DNA of 64,000 nt, from NCBI RefSeq assembly GCF_040655735.1, contig NZ_JBFAKK010000009.1, positions 186,001 through 250,000 of the forward strand, in the 5' to 3' direction. This document shows positions 48,753-57,666 of this stretch, in pieces. The translations under genes were made by a program, and so were the position numbers. The number at the start of each line of letters is the position of its first letter. The first letter of the stretch is position 1. Source of the DNA: Phytomonospora sp040655735 (GTDB taxonomy: Bacteria > Actinomycetota > Actinomycetes > Mycobacteriales > Micromonosporaceae). Below the pieces are notes generated by a model. It ran no database searches and was not told where the DNA came from. It saw only the letters and a program-made list of their open reading frames with translations.

Positions 48753-50246
48753 TCAGGACAGGCGGGCGATGACCAGTTCGCGGACGGCCTTGGCGTCGGC
48801 CTGGCCCTTCGTGGCCTTCATGACCGCGCCGATGAGCACACCGGCGGCCGCGTGGTTGCCGCCCCGGATCTTCTCGGCGACGGCGGGGTTGGCCGCGATG
48901 GCCTCGTCGATCGCGGCGGTCAGCGCGCCGGTGTCGGACACGACCTCCAGGCCGCGCGAGGCGACCACCTCGGCCGGGCCGCCCTCACCGGCCAGGACGC
49001 CCTCGATGACGCTGCGGGCGATCTTGTCGGTCACCTTGCCGCCGTCCACGAGGGACTGGAGCTCGGCGACCTGGGCCGGCGTGATCGGCATCGCCGACAG
49101 CTCGGTGCCCGACTCGTTGGCGCGGCGCGAGAGCTCGCCGAGCCACCACTTGCGGGCCGACTCCGAGCTCGCGCCGGCGGCGATGGTCTGCTCGATCAGC
49201 TCGGTCGCGCCGGCGTTGATGATCGAGGCCATGTCGTGGTCGGAGATGTTCCAGTCGGCCTGGAGCCGCTTGCGGTGCACGCGCGGCAGCTCGGGCATCG
49301 CGGCCTTCAGCTCGGCGACCCACGCCGGGTCGGGCGCCAGGGGCGTCAGGTCCGGCTCGGGGAAGTAGCGGTAGTCGGTCGCGGTCTCCTTGCTGCGCCC
49401 GGAGGTCGTGTCGCCGGAGTCCTCGTGGAAGTGGCGGGTCTCCTGGACGATGCGGCCGCCCTCGTCGAGGACGCTCGCCTGGCGCAGCATCTCGCTGCGG
49501 ACGGCGCGCTCGACGCTGCGCAGGGAGTTGACGTTCTTGGTCTCCGAGCGGGTGCCCCACTCCTCGCCGGCCTTGTTCAGCGAGAGGTTGACGTCGCAGC
49601 GCAGCGACCCCTGCTCCATGCGCACGTCGGAGACGCCGAGGGAGCGGATCACGTCGCGCAGTTCGGTGACGTAGGCGCGGGCGACCTCGGGCGCCAGCGC
49701 ACCGGTGCCCGCGACGGGCTTGGTGACGATCTCGACGAGCGGGATCCCGGCGCGGTTGTAGTCGACGAGCGACTCGGTGGCGCCGTGGATGCGGCCGGTG
49801 GAGCCGCCGACGTGCAGGCTCTTGCCGGTGTCCTCTTCGAGGTGAACGCGCTCGATCGGGATGCGCACGGTCTCGCCGTTCACGTCGACGTCGAGGTACC
49901 CCTCCCCGCACAGCGGCTCGTCGTACTGCGAGGTCTGGAAGTTCTTGGGCATGTCGGGGTAGAAGTAGTTCTTGCGCGCGAAGCGGCACCACTCGGCGAT
50001 GTCGCAGTTGAGCGCGAGCCCGATGCGGATGGTGGCCTCGATCGCGGCGGCGTTGGCCACCGGGAGGCTGCCGGGAAGTCCGAGGCAGACCGGGCACACC
50101 TGGGTGTTGGGGTCGGCGCCGAACTCGGTGCGGCACCCGCAGAACATCTTCGTCCGGGTGCCCAGTTCCACGTGGGTCTCCAGCCCGATGACGGGCTCAT
50201 AGCGGGCGACGACGTCGTCGTACGACGGCAGGGTGCTGGTGCTCAT
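48753..50246 (-). CDS. gatB: Aspartyl/glutamyl-tRNA amidotransferase subunit B (GatB)
   Basis: This 497-aa subunit activates Glu or Asp on misacylated tRNA by phosphorylation, for conversion to Gln or Asn. It has YEPVIGLETHVELGTRTKMFCGCRTEFGADPNTQVCPVCLGLPGSLPVAN with the zinc-binding cysteines (about 15-65), KNYFYPDMPKNFQTSQYD, and the C-terminal YqeY-like tail (about 350-497: VTDKIARSVIEGVLAG ... GKADAKAVRELV-like). It is expected beside gatC-gatA but lies about 5 kb away here. ATG 50246 is taken; an adjacent ATG at 50249 is equally possible. Confidence 0.96.
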   Translation of the reverse strand: MSTSTLPSYDDVVARYEPVIGLETHVELGTRTKMFCGCRTEFGADPNTQVCPVCLGLPGSLPVANAAAIEATIRIGLALNCDIAEWCRFARKNYFYPDMPKNFQTSQYDEPLCGEGYLDVDVNGETVRIPIERVHLEEDTGKSLHVGGSTGRIHGATESLVDYNRAGIPLVEIVTKPVAGTGALAPEVARAYVTELRDVIRSLGVSDVRMEQGSLRCDVNLSLNKAGEEWGTRSETKNVNSLRSVERAVRSEMLRQASVLDEGGRIVQETRHFHEDSGDTTSGRSKETATDYRYFPEPDLTPLAPDPAWVAELKAAMPELPRVHRKRLQADWNISDHDMASIINAGATELIEQTIAAGASSESARKWWLGELSRRANESGTELSAMPITPAQVAELQSLVDGGKVTDKIARSVIEGVLAGEGGPAEVVASRGLEVVSDTGALTAAIDEAIAANPAVAEKIRGGNHAAAGVLIGAVMKATKGQADAKAVRELVIARLS

Positions 50247-50293
50247 CATCGGCCTTCCGGTCAGTTGCGACGCGTTGCGACTCCCCAGCCTAA

Positions 50294-50788
50294 TTAGCCG
50301 GGTTTCGGCTCGGCCTGCTGGGGCGAGCACTCCGGCCGGGAGGCCGCCTCGAGTTCGGTGAGGAGGGCGAGCAGGTCGCGCTGCTTGCCGGCGGGGAGGG
50401 TCGTGAAGATCTCCTCGGCTCCCTCGCGGCGCATCTGGCGCAGTTCCTCGGCGCGGCGCGAGCCCTCGTCGTTGACCGACACGCGGATGGAGCGGCGGTC
50501 GTCGGGGTCGGGGTTGCGTTCGACGAAGCCGCCGTCGACGAGCATGTCGACGATGTCGCCGGCCGAGCGGGCGCCGATGTCGAGCTTGCGGGCGAGGTCG
50601 ACGATCCGCAGCGGGCCGTGGAAGTCGATGGTGCGCAGGGCGCGCGCCTGTGAGGCCGTCATGCCGGTGGGGGCGAGCTGTTTGTTCGCGCGGTGCCGAA
50701 CCCGTCGCCCCAACCGGAAGAAGAGGTGGGTGAGATCGCCGATGACGTCCTCTTCGACGTGCGGCTGCGTTGCGTCCGTGGTCGGCAT
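50294..50788 (-). CDS. MarR-family transcriptional regulator
   Basis: This 164-aa protein has an N-terminal winged helix (about 35-110: KQLAPTGMTASQARALRTIDFHGPLRIVDLARKLDIGARSAGDIVDMLVDGGFVERNPDPDDRRSIRVSV) with the D-x-D-D-R-R wing. It is divergent from an ABC exporter gene, and a perfect TTAGCTC/GAGCTAA palindrome lies just before that gene, which it likely represses. It is upstream of gatB but separated from it by a 47-bp gap, so cotranscription with gatB is possible. Confidence 0.92.
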   Translation of the reverse strand: MPTTDATQPHVEEDVIGDLTHLFFRLGRRVRHRANKQLAPTGMTASQARALRTIDFHGPLRIVDLARKLDIGARSAGDIVDMLVDGGFVERNPDPDDRRSIRVSVNDEGSRRAEELRQMRREGAEEIFTTLPAGKQRDLLALLTELEAASRPECSPQQAEPKPG

Positions 50789-50873
50789 CGCTGGCTCCTG
50801 TGGTGAGTCTGGGCTGAGCGTACGTGATGGACCGTCACCGTCCGTGCGGCGTGGCGCACGCCCTATTGCGAGG

Positions 50874-50892
50874 TTAGCTCGTAAAGAGCTAA
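50874..50892. promoter_or_regulatory. MarR-type operator palindrome
   Basis: TTAGCTC-GTAAA-GAGCTAA has perfect 7-bp arms with a 5-nt spacer. It lies 10 bp upstream of the ABC transporter start in the divergent gap with the MarR gene. It overlaps the place where a ribosome binding site is expected, and none is seen, so the transcript may be leaderless. Confidence 0.75.
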
Positions 50893-50902
50893 GCTCCTAA
50901 TC

Positions 50903-52720
50903 ATGACAGCAGACATCACAGCGCTCAGCGGAGCGAAATCCGCACGGAAACCAAGACAAATGCGGCGTATCTCGCGCCTCTTCATCCCGTACCGCGGCCG
51001 GCTCGGCCTCATGCTCCTCATCATCGCGGTCACTTCAGCGTTCACCGCGGTGTCCCCATTCCTTCTCCAGCAGATCCTCGACGTGGCCATCCCCGAAGCC
51101 GACGTGGAACTGCTCACATGGCTGACCGTCGCCACCCTCATCGTCACCGTCGCCGGGGCGGCCGGCAACGTCCTCCAGTCCTGGATCGCCAACATCGTCG
51201 GACAGCGCGTCATGCACGATCTGCGCGTCAGCGTGTACGACCGGCTGTCGCGGATGTCCCTCGGCTTCTTCACCCGCACCCGCACCGGCGACGTCCAGTC
51301 GCGCATCAACAACGACATCGGCGGCGTCGACTCCGTCCTCACCAACACCGTCGGCAACCTCGTCGGCGACACCACCACCCTCATCGCCGCCGTGGCCGCC
51401 ATGCTCCTGCTCGACTGGCGCCTGGCCCTGATGTGCCTGGCCACCATCCCTCTGTTCGTGTGGATCGCCCGCAGCGTCGGCAAGCAGCGCCGCGCCCTGG
51501 CCGCCCGCCGCCAGCAGCAGCTCGCCGACGTGACCTCGCTGGTCGAGGAGTCCATGTCGGTCTCGGGCATCCTGCTCGGCAAGACCCTCGGCCGCGGCCC
51601 CGCCCAGGTCGCCCGCTTCACCGGCGAGTCCGACCGCCTCGCCCAGCTGGAGGTCAACACCCAGCTCGCCGGCCGGTGGCGCTTCGCGAGCATCCAGGTC
51701 TTCTTCGGCGTCATCCCCGCCCTCGTCTACTTCGCCGCCGGTGTGGCCGCGGCCTCCGGCGACGCCCTGGTCTCCATCGGAACCCTGGTCGCCTTCACCA
51801 CCGTGCAGGTGCGCATGTTCCGCCCGCTGATGTCGCTGATGTCGGCCGGCGTCCAGCTCCAGAGCTCGATGGCCCTGTTCGGGCGCATCTTCGACTACCT
51901 CGACCTGCCCATCGACATCACCGAGAAGCCCAGCCCCAAGACCCTCTCCGGTGTCCGCGGCGAGGTCCGCTTCGACCACGTCGGCTTCGCCTACCGCGAG
52001 GACAGCCCGACCCTGCGCGACATCGAGCTGACCGTCGCGCCCGGGACCAGCCTCGCCGTCGTCGGCGCGACCGGTTCGGGCAAGACGACGCTGGGCTACC
52101 TCGTCGCCCGCCTCTACGACGTCACCGGGGGCGCGGTCACCATCGACGGCGTGGACGTACGCGACCTGTCCTTCGAGAGCCTCACCGACACCGTCGGCGT
52201 CGTCTCCCAGGAGACCCACCTCTTCCACGCCTCGATCGCCGAGAACCTGCGCTTCGCCAAACCCGGCGCCACCGACGCCGAGCTGGAGGCCGCCGCCCGC
52301 GCCGCCCGCATCCACGAGCACATCGCAGGCCTTCCCGAGGGCTACGACACCGTCGTCGGCGAGCGCGGCTACCGCTTCTCCGGCGGTGAGAAGCAGCGGC
52401 TGGCCATCGCCCGCATGGTGTTGCGCAACCCGCCGGTGCTGATCCTCGACGAGGCGACCAGCGCTCTCGACACTCGCACCGAGCAGGAGGTACAGGCGGC
52501 CCTCGACGCGCTCGCGCAGGGCCGTACGACGATCGCCATCGCCCACCGGCTGTCCACGATCCGCGACGCCGACCAGATCGTCGTCCTCGACGCCGGGCGC
52601 GTCGCCGAGCGGGGGACGCACGCCGAACTGGTCGCCCTCGGCGGGAAGTACGCCGACCTGCTGGCGCAGGACGCGATCGAGGACTGGGCCGACGACGTGG
52701 GGGAACCCGCCGTGCGGTGA
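50903..52720 (+). CDS. ABC exporter, fused permease-ATPase (MsbA/LmrA type)
   Basis: This 605-aa half-transporter has six TM helices (about 30-330) and an ATPase with Walker A GATGSGKTT (about 388-396), Q-loop SQETHLF, signature FSGGEKQRLAIARM, Walker B VLILDEATSALD and H-loop IAHRLS. It likely works as a homodimer exporting a hydrophobic compound. The MarR gene is its divergent neighbour, with a palindrome between, so induction by substrate is likely. Confidence 0.94.
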   Translation: MTADITALSGAKSARKPRQMRRISRLFIPYRGRLGLMLLIIAVTSAFTAVSPFLLQQILDVAIPEADVELLTWLTVATLIVTVAGAAGNVLQSWIANIVGQRVMHDLRVSVYDRLSRMSLGFFTRTRTGDVQSRINNDIGGVDSVLTNTVGNLVGDTTTLIAAVAAMLLLDWRLALMCLATIPLFVWIARSVGKQRRALAARRQQQLADVTSLVEESMSVSGILLGKTLGRGPAQVARFTGESDRLAQLEVNTQLAGRWRFASIQVFFGVIPALVYFAAGVAAASGDALVSIGTLVAFTTVQVRMFRPLMSLMSAGVQLQSSMALFGRIFDYLDLPIDITEKPSPKTLSGVRGEVRFDHVGFAYREDSPTLRDIELTVAPGTSLAVVGATGSGKTTLGYLVARLYDVTGGAVTIDGVDVRDLSFESLTDTVGVVSQETHLFHASIAENLRFAKPGATDAELEAAARAARIHEHIAGLPEGYDTVVGERGYRFSGGEKQRLAIARMVLRNPPVLILDEATSALDTRTEQEVQAALDALAQGRTTIAIAHRLSTIRDADQIVVLDAGRVAERGTHAELVALGGKYADLLAQDAIEDWADDVGEPAVR

Positions 52721-52766
52721 CGGGTTACCGTGACCTCCCCACGCCGCGTGAACGAGGAGTACCGAC

Positions 52767-53483
52767 ATGCAGGTGACCACCGACTGGACCACTCTCGACG
52801 AGGGGCTTTCGGCCTACGTCGCCACGCCCGCCGAGTCGCGCGGGACGGTCCTGGTGGCCGCCGAGATCTTCGGTGTGAGCGGGCACGTGCGCGACATGTG
52901 CGACTCCCTCGCCCGTCGGGGCTACACCGCCGCCGCGCCCGACTTCTACTGGCGCGCCGGGCCCCGGCTGGAGTTCGGCTACGACGACGAGGGCCGGGCC
53001 GAGGCGATGGAGCACATGCGCGGTCTTAGCCGGGAGAACGTCCTGGCCGACCTGGAGGCCGCCCGCGCGCTGGCCGGGGACGCCGTGCCGGCGATCGTCG
53101 GTTTCAGCCTCGGCGGCCACATCGCGCTCCTCGCGGCGACGGCTGCCCCTTACGTGCTGGCCGTCGACTTCTACGGCGGCTGGACCATCGACGGCGGTGT
53201 GCCCCTCGCCGAGCCCGAGCCGCCGCTGGCCGACGCCGCCTCGATCGCCGCGTACGGCACGCCGGTGATGATCCTCGCCGGCGCCGACGACCACCTCATC
53301 GGCGACGACGAGTGGAACCGGATCGGGCAGCGGCTCACCAACTACGGCGTCTCGCACGAGCGGGTGCGGTTCGCCGGTGTGAAGCACGGGTTCATGTGCA
53401 AAGACCGCCCCGAATGGGATGAGGCCGTCGCGCACGACGCCTGGGAGCGGGTCGTGGCGGCGCTGCGGAAGCGACTGGGGTGA
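52767..53483 (+). CDS. Dienelactone hydrolase-family protein
   Basis: This 238-aa alpha/beta hydrolase has VAAEIFGVSGHVRDMCDSLARRGYTAAAPDFYWR, typical of the family, with the nucleophile elbow GFSLGGH (about 110-116). It has Ser, not the classical Cys, at the nucleophile position. The acid is in AGADDHLIG and the His in GVKHGFMC. Its GTGA overlap with the next gene shows translational coupling with the NADAR-domain gene. Confidence 0.9.
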   Translation: MQVTTDWTTLDEGLSAYVATPAESRGTVLVAAEIFGVSGHVRDMCDSLARRGYTAAAPDFYWRAGPRLEFGYDDEGRAEAMEHMRGLSRENVLADLEAARALAGDAVPAIVGFSLGGHIALLAATAAPYVLAVDFYGGWTIDGGVPLAEPEPPLADAASIAAYGTPVMILAGADDHLIGDDEWNRIGQRLTNYGVSHERVRFAGVKHGFMCKDRPEWDEAVAHDAWERVVAALRKRLG

Positions 53484-54583
53484 GCCGCAACAGGACCTGG
53501 CGCGAGGTCGACGGGGTCCGCGTCGAGGGCACCCGGCGCCCGGTGTTCGTGAACAACGGCGGTATCCACTTCCTCACCGACCTGGAGATCTACGCCGACG
53601 GCGTCATCCACTGCTCGGGGCACTTGAACCTGGACGGGCTTGCCACCGAACTCGCGTCGGGGCGGATCTCGGTCGCGCCGCCCGAGGGCGCTCGGGCATC
53701 CGCACACCATCTCGCTGCCTGGACCTTCGCCGCGCCGCACTCCGCGTTGACCCCGCCGATGCTGCTCGGCGAGGTCGCCGACGAGATCGAGCTGCTCAAC
53801 GGCCGCCCCGACTCCCGGTGGCGGTGCCTCGCCTCCGCCCGCGCCTGGGCAGCCGACCCGAGCGAGGACAAGCGCTTCACCCTGCGCGAGGCGTATCACG
53901 CCGTGCCCGAGCATCTGCGGAGGTATCTCGGCGACATGGACAACCTGGACCGGTTCTACCGCATCGCGATCACCGACGTCGGCGAGCACGTGAAGTCCCG
54001 CGACCGCGAGTTCACGGTCACCGCCGAGCTTCACGAACGGGCGCGGCACTACTTCACCGAGCAGGCCGAGGCGGAGGCCGCGTGGAAGGCGAAAGTCCCC
54101 GCCGACGGCCCGAAGACCCCGGCGTCGCCGACCGTCGCCATCAGCGGCACGATCTACCCGAGCGGGTGGCCGACGGTCCCGGGAACCGAGGCGCTCCAGA
54201 TCGAATACCCCGCACCGATCCGTTTCCGCGACCGTGACTACCCCAGCGTCGCCCACGCTTACTGGGCGCTGTCCACGACCGACCCCGAGGCACACGACCG
54301 CATCGCAGCCGCCGAACGCGGCTGGGACGCCGACAAGCTCGCCGCGGCCGTGCCCCGGCGCGAAGGCTGGCCCGAGGCACGGCTGGCGGTCATGGCGGCC
54401 CTCTTGCGTGCGAACTTCAGCGCACACCCAGCGCTCGCCGCAATCCTGCTGGCCACCGGTGACGGGCGGATCGTCTACACCGGCATGGGTGGCGACTACT
54501 GGTGCGCGGGCGGCACGAACTGGATCGGCCGCCTCCTCGAAGTCGTCCGCGCCGAGCTCAAGGTCGGCGACGTACTGCGCTGA
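53480..54583 (+). CDS. NADAR-domain protein (N-glycosidase superfamily) with N-terminal unknown domain
   Basis: This 367-aa protein has a first part (about 1-130) with FVNNGGIHFLTDLEIYADGVIHCSGHLNLDGL and SAHHLAAWTFAAPHS that I do not recognise as a characterised domain. The last 140 residues match the NADAR/YbiA pattern: FRDRDYPSVAHAYWALSTTDPEAHDRI, REGWPEARLAVMAALLRANFSAHPALAAILLATGDGRIVYTGMGGDYWCAGG and NWIGRLLEVVRAEL. Family members cleave N-glycosidic bonds of riboflavin-pathway intermediates or remove ADP-ribose from nucleic acid, so damage repair, or defence against ADP-ribosylating toxins, is possible. GTG start overlapping the preceding stop; it overlaps the converging gene by 26 bp. 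Confidence 0.78.
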   Translation: MSRNRTWREVDGVRVEGTRRPVFVNNGGIHFLTDLEIYADGVIHCSGHLNLDGLATELASGRISVAPPEGARASAHHLAAWTFAAPHSALTPPMLLGEVADEIELLNGRPDSRWRCLASARAWAADPSEDKRFTLREAYHAVPEHLRRYLGDMDNLDRFYRIAITDVGEHVKSRDREFTVTAELHERARHYFTEQAEAEAAWKAKVPADGPKTPASPTVAISGTIYPSGWPTVPGTEALQIEYPAPIRFRDRDYPSVAHAYWALSTTDPEAHDRIAAAERGWDADKLAAAVPRREGWPEARLAVMAALLRANFSAHPALAAILLATGDGRIVYTGMGGDYWCAGGTNWIGRLLEVVRAELKVGDVLR

Positions 54584-55448
54584 GCGGGTAGGCCAGCGGC
54601 GACACCGGCTGGCGTCCGTCGGTGTGGCCGCTGTCGTAATACTTGGGGATGCGCTGCGCGACGACGTGCTCGGCCGCCACGAAGAGCTTGTCGCTGGCGG
54701 GAACGCCGACGGACATGGAGTCGGGCACGCTGTCGGTCAGGATCTCGTCGAGCAGCAGGATCCAGCCCGCCAGCGGCGACTCGGCGTCCTCGTGGGCCTG
54801 CGCCGAGAGAGCGCGCGCGTTGACCTTCGCACCGTCACGATCGCGCACGGGGTACTCACGGCGGTGCCAGACCGGTGCCGGCTGCCGGCGCATGCGGGCG
54901 CGGGCGGCCTCCAGCAGCGTCTCGTCGTCGACGCCCCACGCCTCGACGACGCCCTTCGACACCCAGGTGCGCAGCTCATCGGTCACCTCGTTCTCCGGCG
55001 CCTCGACGGTGAAGGCCGCGTACAGGCCCTCGGCGACCCGCACCGAATAGGGGTCGTCGGGGTTGACCGCTCCCGGCTCCTTCTCCACGAACATCGTCTG
55101 CGGCTCGTGCGCCAGCCACACGTCCAGGGTCTCGGCGGCCTCGGCGAAACCCACCTCCACCATCCACGCGCGCTGGTCGGCGCCGTCGCACCAGGCGTCG
55201 ATCCGGTCGTTGCAGATGCGGCGCCACTCCTCGCGAGGGCTCTGCCGGCACAGCGCGGCGAGCGGGTCGAGGTCGAAGTAGTAGATCTCGACCGGCTGGC
55301 CCGCGGCGAGTTCGAGGGTCCCCGACTCGACGTCCTGGTCCTCGGCGCCGTAGCCGTAGAGCACCGAGGTGACGGCGTCCACGAAGGCCTCCCACTCCTC
55401 CTCGTCGAAGAGGGCGCGGCCGGTGGGTTCGTAATCATCGTCGGACAT
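54558..55448 (-). CDS. Hypothetical soluble protein, 296 aa
   Basis: An acidic protein with MSDDDYEPTGRALFDEEEWEAFVDAVTSVLYGYG at the N-terminus, many Trp/Asp/Glu, and no membrane segment. The stretch WMVEVGFAEAAETLDVWLAHEPQTMFVEKEPG suggests a helical domain. I recognise no catalytic motif or family. Its 3' end overlaps the NADAR gene by 26 bp, while on the other side gatA's terminator intervenes, so it is likely an independent unit. Confidence 0.7.
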   Translation of the reverse strand: MSDDDYEPTGRALFDEEEWEAFVDAVTSVLYGYGAEDQDVESGTLELAAGQPVEIYYFDLDPLAALCRQSPREEWRRICNDRIDAWCDGADQRAWMVEVGFAEAAETLDVWLAHEPQTMFVEKEPGAVNPDDPYSVRVAEGLYAAFTVEAPENEVTDELRTWVSKGVVEAWGVDDETLLEAARARMRRQPAPVWHRREYPVRDRDGAKVNARALSAQAHEDAESPLAGWILLLDEILTDSVPDSMSVGVPASDKLFVAAEHVVAQRIPKYYDSGHTDGRQPVSPLAYPLSAVRRRP

Positions 55449-55479
55449 GGTGGGCGAGGGTAGTCGGGCCGTGCGACAA

Positions 55480-55509
55480 AACGGCCGCCCGGTACACCGG
55501 GCGGCCGTT
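55480..55509 (-). terminator. Hairpin terminator after gatA
   Basis: A perfect 13-bp stem (55480-55492 with 55497-55509) with a 4-nt loop is flanked on the reverse strand by TTTTG, 15 bp after the gatA stop. Confidence 0.85.
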
Positions 55510-55523
55510 GACGTGCGGTGGGA

Positions 55524-57002
55524 TCAGCGCGTGGGCGGGACCAGCGGCGTCTGCGTGGTCTCGAACGCGGCGGCGACCTTGTACATCACGTCGTCGCGCA
55601 TGGTCGGCGCCATGATCTGCAGGCCGACCGGCAGGCCCTCCGAGAGTCCACAGGGAACGGAGATGGCCGGGCCGCCGTACAGGTTCGACGGGATCGTGTA
55701 CAGGTCGGCCAGGTACATCTGCACCGGGTCGCCGGTCCGCGAGCCGAAGGGGAACGCCACGAAGGGCGTGGTCGGCGAGACCAGTGCGTCGACCTGCTCG
55801 AAGGCCGCGGTGAAGTCGCGGTTGATGAGCGTGCGGACCTTCTGCGCCTGACCGTAGAACTGGTCGACGTAACCCGAGGACAGCGCGTAGGTGCCCAGCA
55901 TGATCCGGCGCTTGACCTCGGGGCCGAAACCGGCCTCGCGGGTCAGGGCCATGACCTCTTCCAGCGAGTGCCGGCCGTCGTCGCCGACCCGCAGGCCGTA
56001 GCGGACGCCGTCGAAGCGCGCGAGGTTGGAGGAGCACTCGCTCGGGGAGATCAGGTAGTAGGCGGGCAGCGCGTAGGAGAAGTGCGGGCACGAGACCTCG
56101 ACGATCTCCGCGCCCAGCTTCACCAGGGTGTCGACGCCCGCCTGGTAGGCGGCGATGACGCCGGGCTCGGCGCCCTCCGTCTCGCCGAACTCGCGGACCA
56201 CGCCGAGGCGCATGCCCGACAGGTCGCCGCGGGCGCCCTCACGAGCGGCCTCGACGACCGGCGGAACGGGCTGCGGGATCGAGGTCGAGTCGCGGCGGTC
56301 GTGACCGGCGATGACCTCGTGCAGCAGGGCCGCGTCGAGGACGTTGCGGGCGAACGGGCCGGGGGTGTCCAGCGAGGAGGAGAAGGCGATCAGGCCGTAG
56401 CGGCTGGTGCCGCCGTAGGTCGGCTTCGCGCCGACGGTGCCGGTCACCGCGCCGGGCTGCCGGATCGAGCCGCCGGTGTCGGTGCCCAGCGAGATCGGGG
56501 CGAGGCCGCCGGCGACCGCGGCGGCACTGCCGCCCGAGGACCCGCCGGGGATGCGGCCGAGGTCCCACGGGTTGCGCGTGGCGCCGTAGGCGGAGTACTC
56601 GGTGGAGGAGCCCATCGCGAACTCGTCCATGTTCGTCTTGCCGAGCATGACCGTGCCGGCCGCCTTGAGGCGCTCGACGACGGTGGCGTCGTAGGGCGGG
56701 ATCCAGCCTTCGAGGATCTTCGAGGCGGCCGTGGTCGGGACGCCCTTGGTGGTCATCACGTCCTTGACCGCGACCGGCACGCCGGCCAGCGGGCCGAGCT
56801 TCTCGCCGGCGGCGCGGGCGGTGTCGACCGCTTCGGCCGCCGCGCGGGCGCCGTCGGCGTCGATGTGCAGGTAGGCGTGGACGTCACCGTCTTCGGCGGC
56901 GATCTTGTCCAGGAACCTGCCCGTGACCTCGCTCGCCGAGACGCTTCCGTCGGCGATGAGGGCGGCGATCTCGGTCGCGCTGAGGCTCGTTACGTCGCTC
57001 AT
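55524..57002 (-). CDS. gatA: Aspartyl/glutamyl-tRNA amidotransferase subunit A (GatA)
   Basis: This 492-aa amidase liberates ammonia from glutamine for transamidation. It shows the amidase signature RIPGGSSGGSAAAVAGGLAPISLGTDTGGSIRQPG (about 145-180) with the Ser-cisSer pair and the catalytic Lys in VAVKDVMTTKG (about 79). The length is typical. It starts 6 bp after gatC and is followed by its own terminator. gatB is not adjacent, in contrast to the common gatC-gatA-gatB order. Confidence 0.96.
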   Translation of the reverse strand: MSDVTSLSATEIAALIADGSVSASEVTGRFLDKIAAEDGDVHAYLHIDADGARAAAEAVDTARAAGEKLGPLAGVPVAVKDVMTTKGVPTTAASKILEGWIPPYDATVVERLKAAGTVMLGKTNMDEFAMGSSTEYSAYGATRNPWDLGRIPGGSSGGSAAAVAGGLAPISLGTDTGGSIRQPGAVTGTVGAKPTYGGTSRYGLIAFSSSLDTPGPFARNVLDAALLHEVIAGHDRRDSTSIPQPVPPVVEAAREGARGDLSGMRLGVVREFGETEGAEPGVIAAYQAGVDTLVKLGAEIVEVSCPHFSYALPAYYLISPSECSSNLARFDGVRYGLRVGDDGRHSLEEVMALTREAGFGPEVKRRIMLGTYALSSGYVDQFYGQAQKVRTLINRDFTAAFEQVDALVSPTTPFVAFPFGSRTGDPVQMYLADLYTIPSNLYGGPAISVPCGLSEGLPVGLQIMAPTMRDDVMYKVAAAFETTQTPLVPPTR

Positions 57003-57008
57003 CGGGTG

Positions 57009-57308
57009 CTACTCCTCCTCGTCCAGGATGCGGGGCACCCGGAAACGGTCCTCGGCGGAATCGGGCGCGCCGGCCAGTACGGCGTCGCGGCCCAGCGAGG
57101 GCTCGGGCTCGTCGGCGCGCAGCACGTTCGTGAGCGGGACCGAGTGGGAGGTGGGCGGGATGTCGTCGGCGGCCACCTCACCGATCCGGGCGACGGACTG
57201 CAGGATGCCGTCCAGCTGCCCGGCGAACCTGTCGAGTTCGTCCTCGGTCACGGCGAGCCGCGCGAGGCGCGCCAGGTGCGCTACCTCGTCACGGGAGATG
57301 GCAGACAT
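57009..57308 (-). CDS. gatC: Aspartyl/glutamyl-tRNA amidotransferase subunit C (GatC)
   Basis: This 99-aa subunit starts AISRDEVAHLARLARLAVTEDELDRFAGQLDGILQSVARI, the conserved GatC N-terminal helix pair, and contains PPTSHSVPLTNVLRADEP, the extended segment that binds GatA and GatB. It stabilises the complex and is required for GatB-dependent transfer. It lies immediately before gatA, in the same operon. Confidence 0.95.
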   Translation of the reverse strand: MSAISRDEVAHLARLARLAVTEDELDRFAGQLDGILQSVARIGEVAADDIPPTSHSVPLTNVLRADEPEPSLGRDAVLAGAPDSAEDRFRVPRILDEEE

Positions 57309-57666
57309 CGGTGGGTCCCCTCGGCCAGCGGTTTCGGCGGTTTCGTATGGCCGCTTGAGTCTATGGCGCCGGTCGGCGTGGGCTCAGAGGGGGGATGGGC
57401 CGGGGGCGGGAGTTCCCTCCTGACCCCGGCGCGGACCCGGCGCCGCCCGCTCCGGGCGGCGGTGGCGGCCGTCCCGGCGCCCCGGCGAAGCCGGCGTCGG
57501 CCACTCCGCGACGCACGGCCGGGCGTCGCGGCCGCAGGATGACTGCAAGGTCGCCGCCCGACGATCTGTGTCGGCATAGGGCCGAGTGAAGTCGATCAAA
57601 TCGGTCGCGGGTTCGCCGGGCGCGCCGGTAACGTCGTGCGTCGCGTCCGACGTGAAGGAGATCGCC
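57309..57666. other. Divergent intergenic region upstream of gatC
   Basis: About 360 bp separates gatC from the divergent FBP-type gene. It holds GC-rich sequence with several short imperfect hairpins and no convincing frame. It presumably contains both promoters; I cannot place them safely. Confidence 0.4.
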
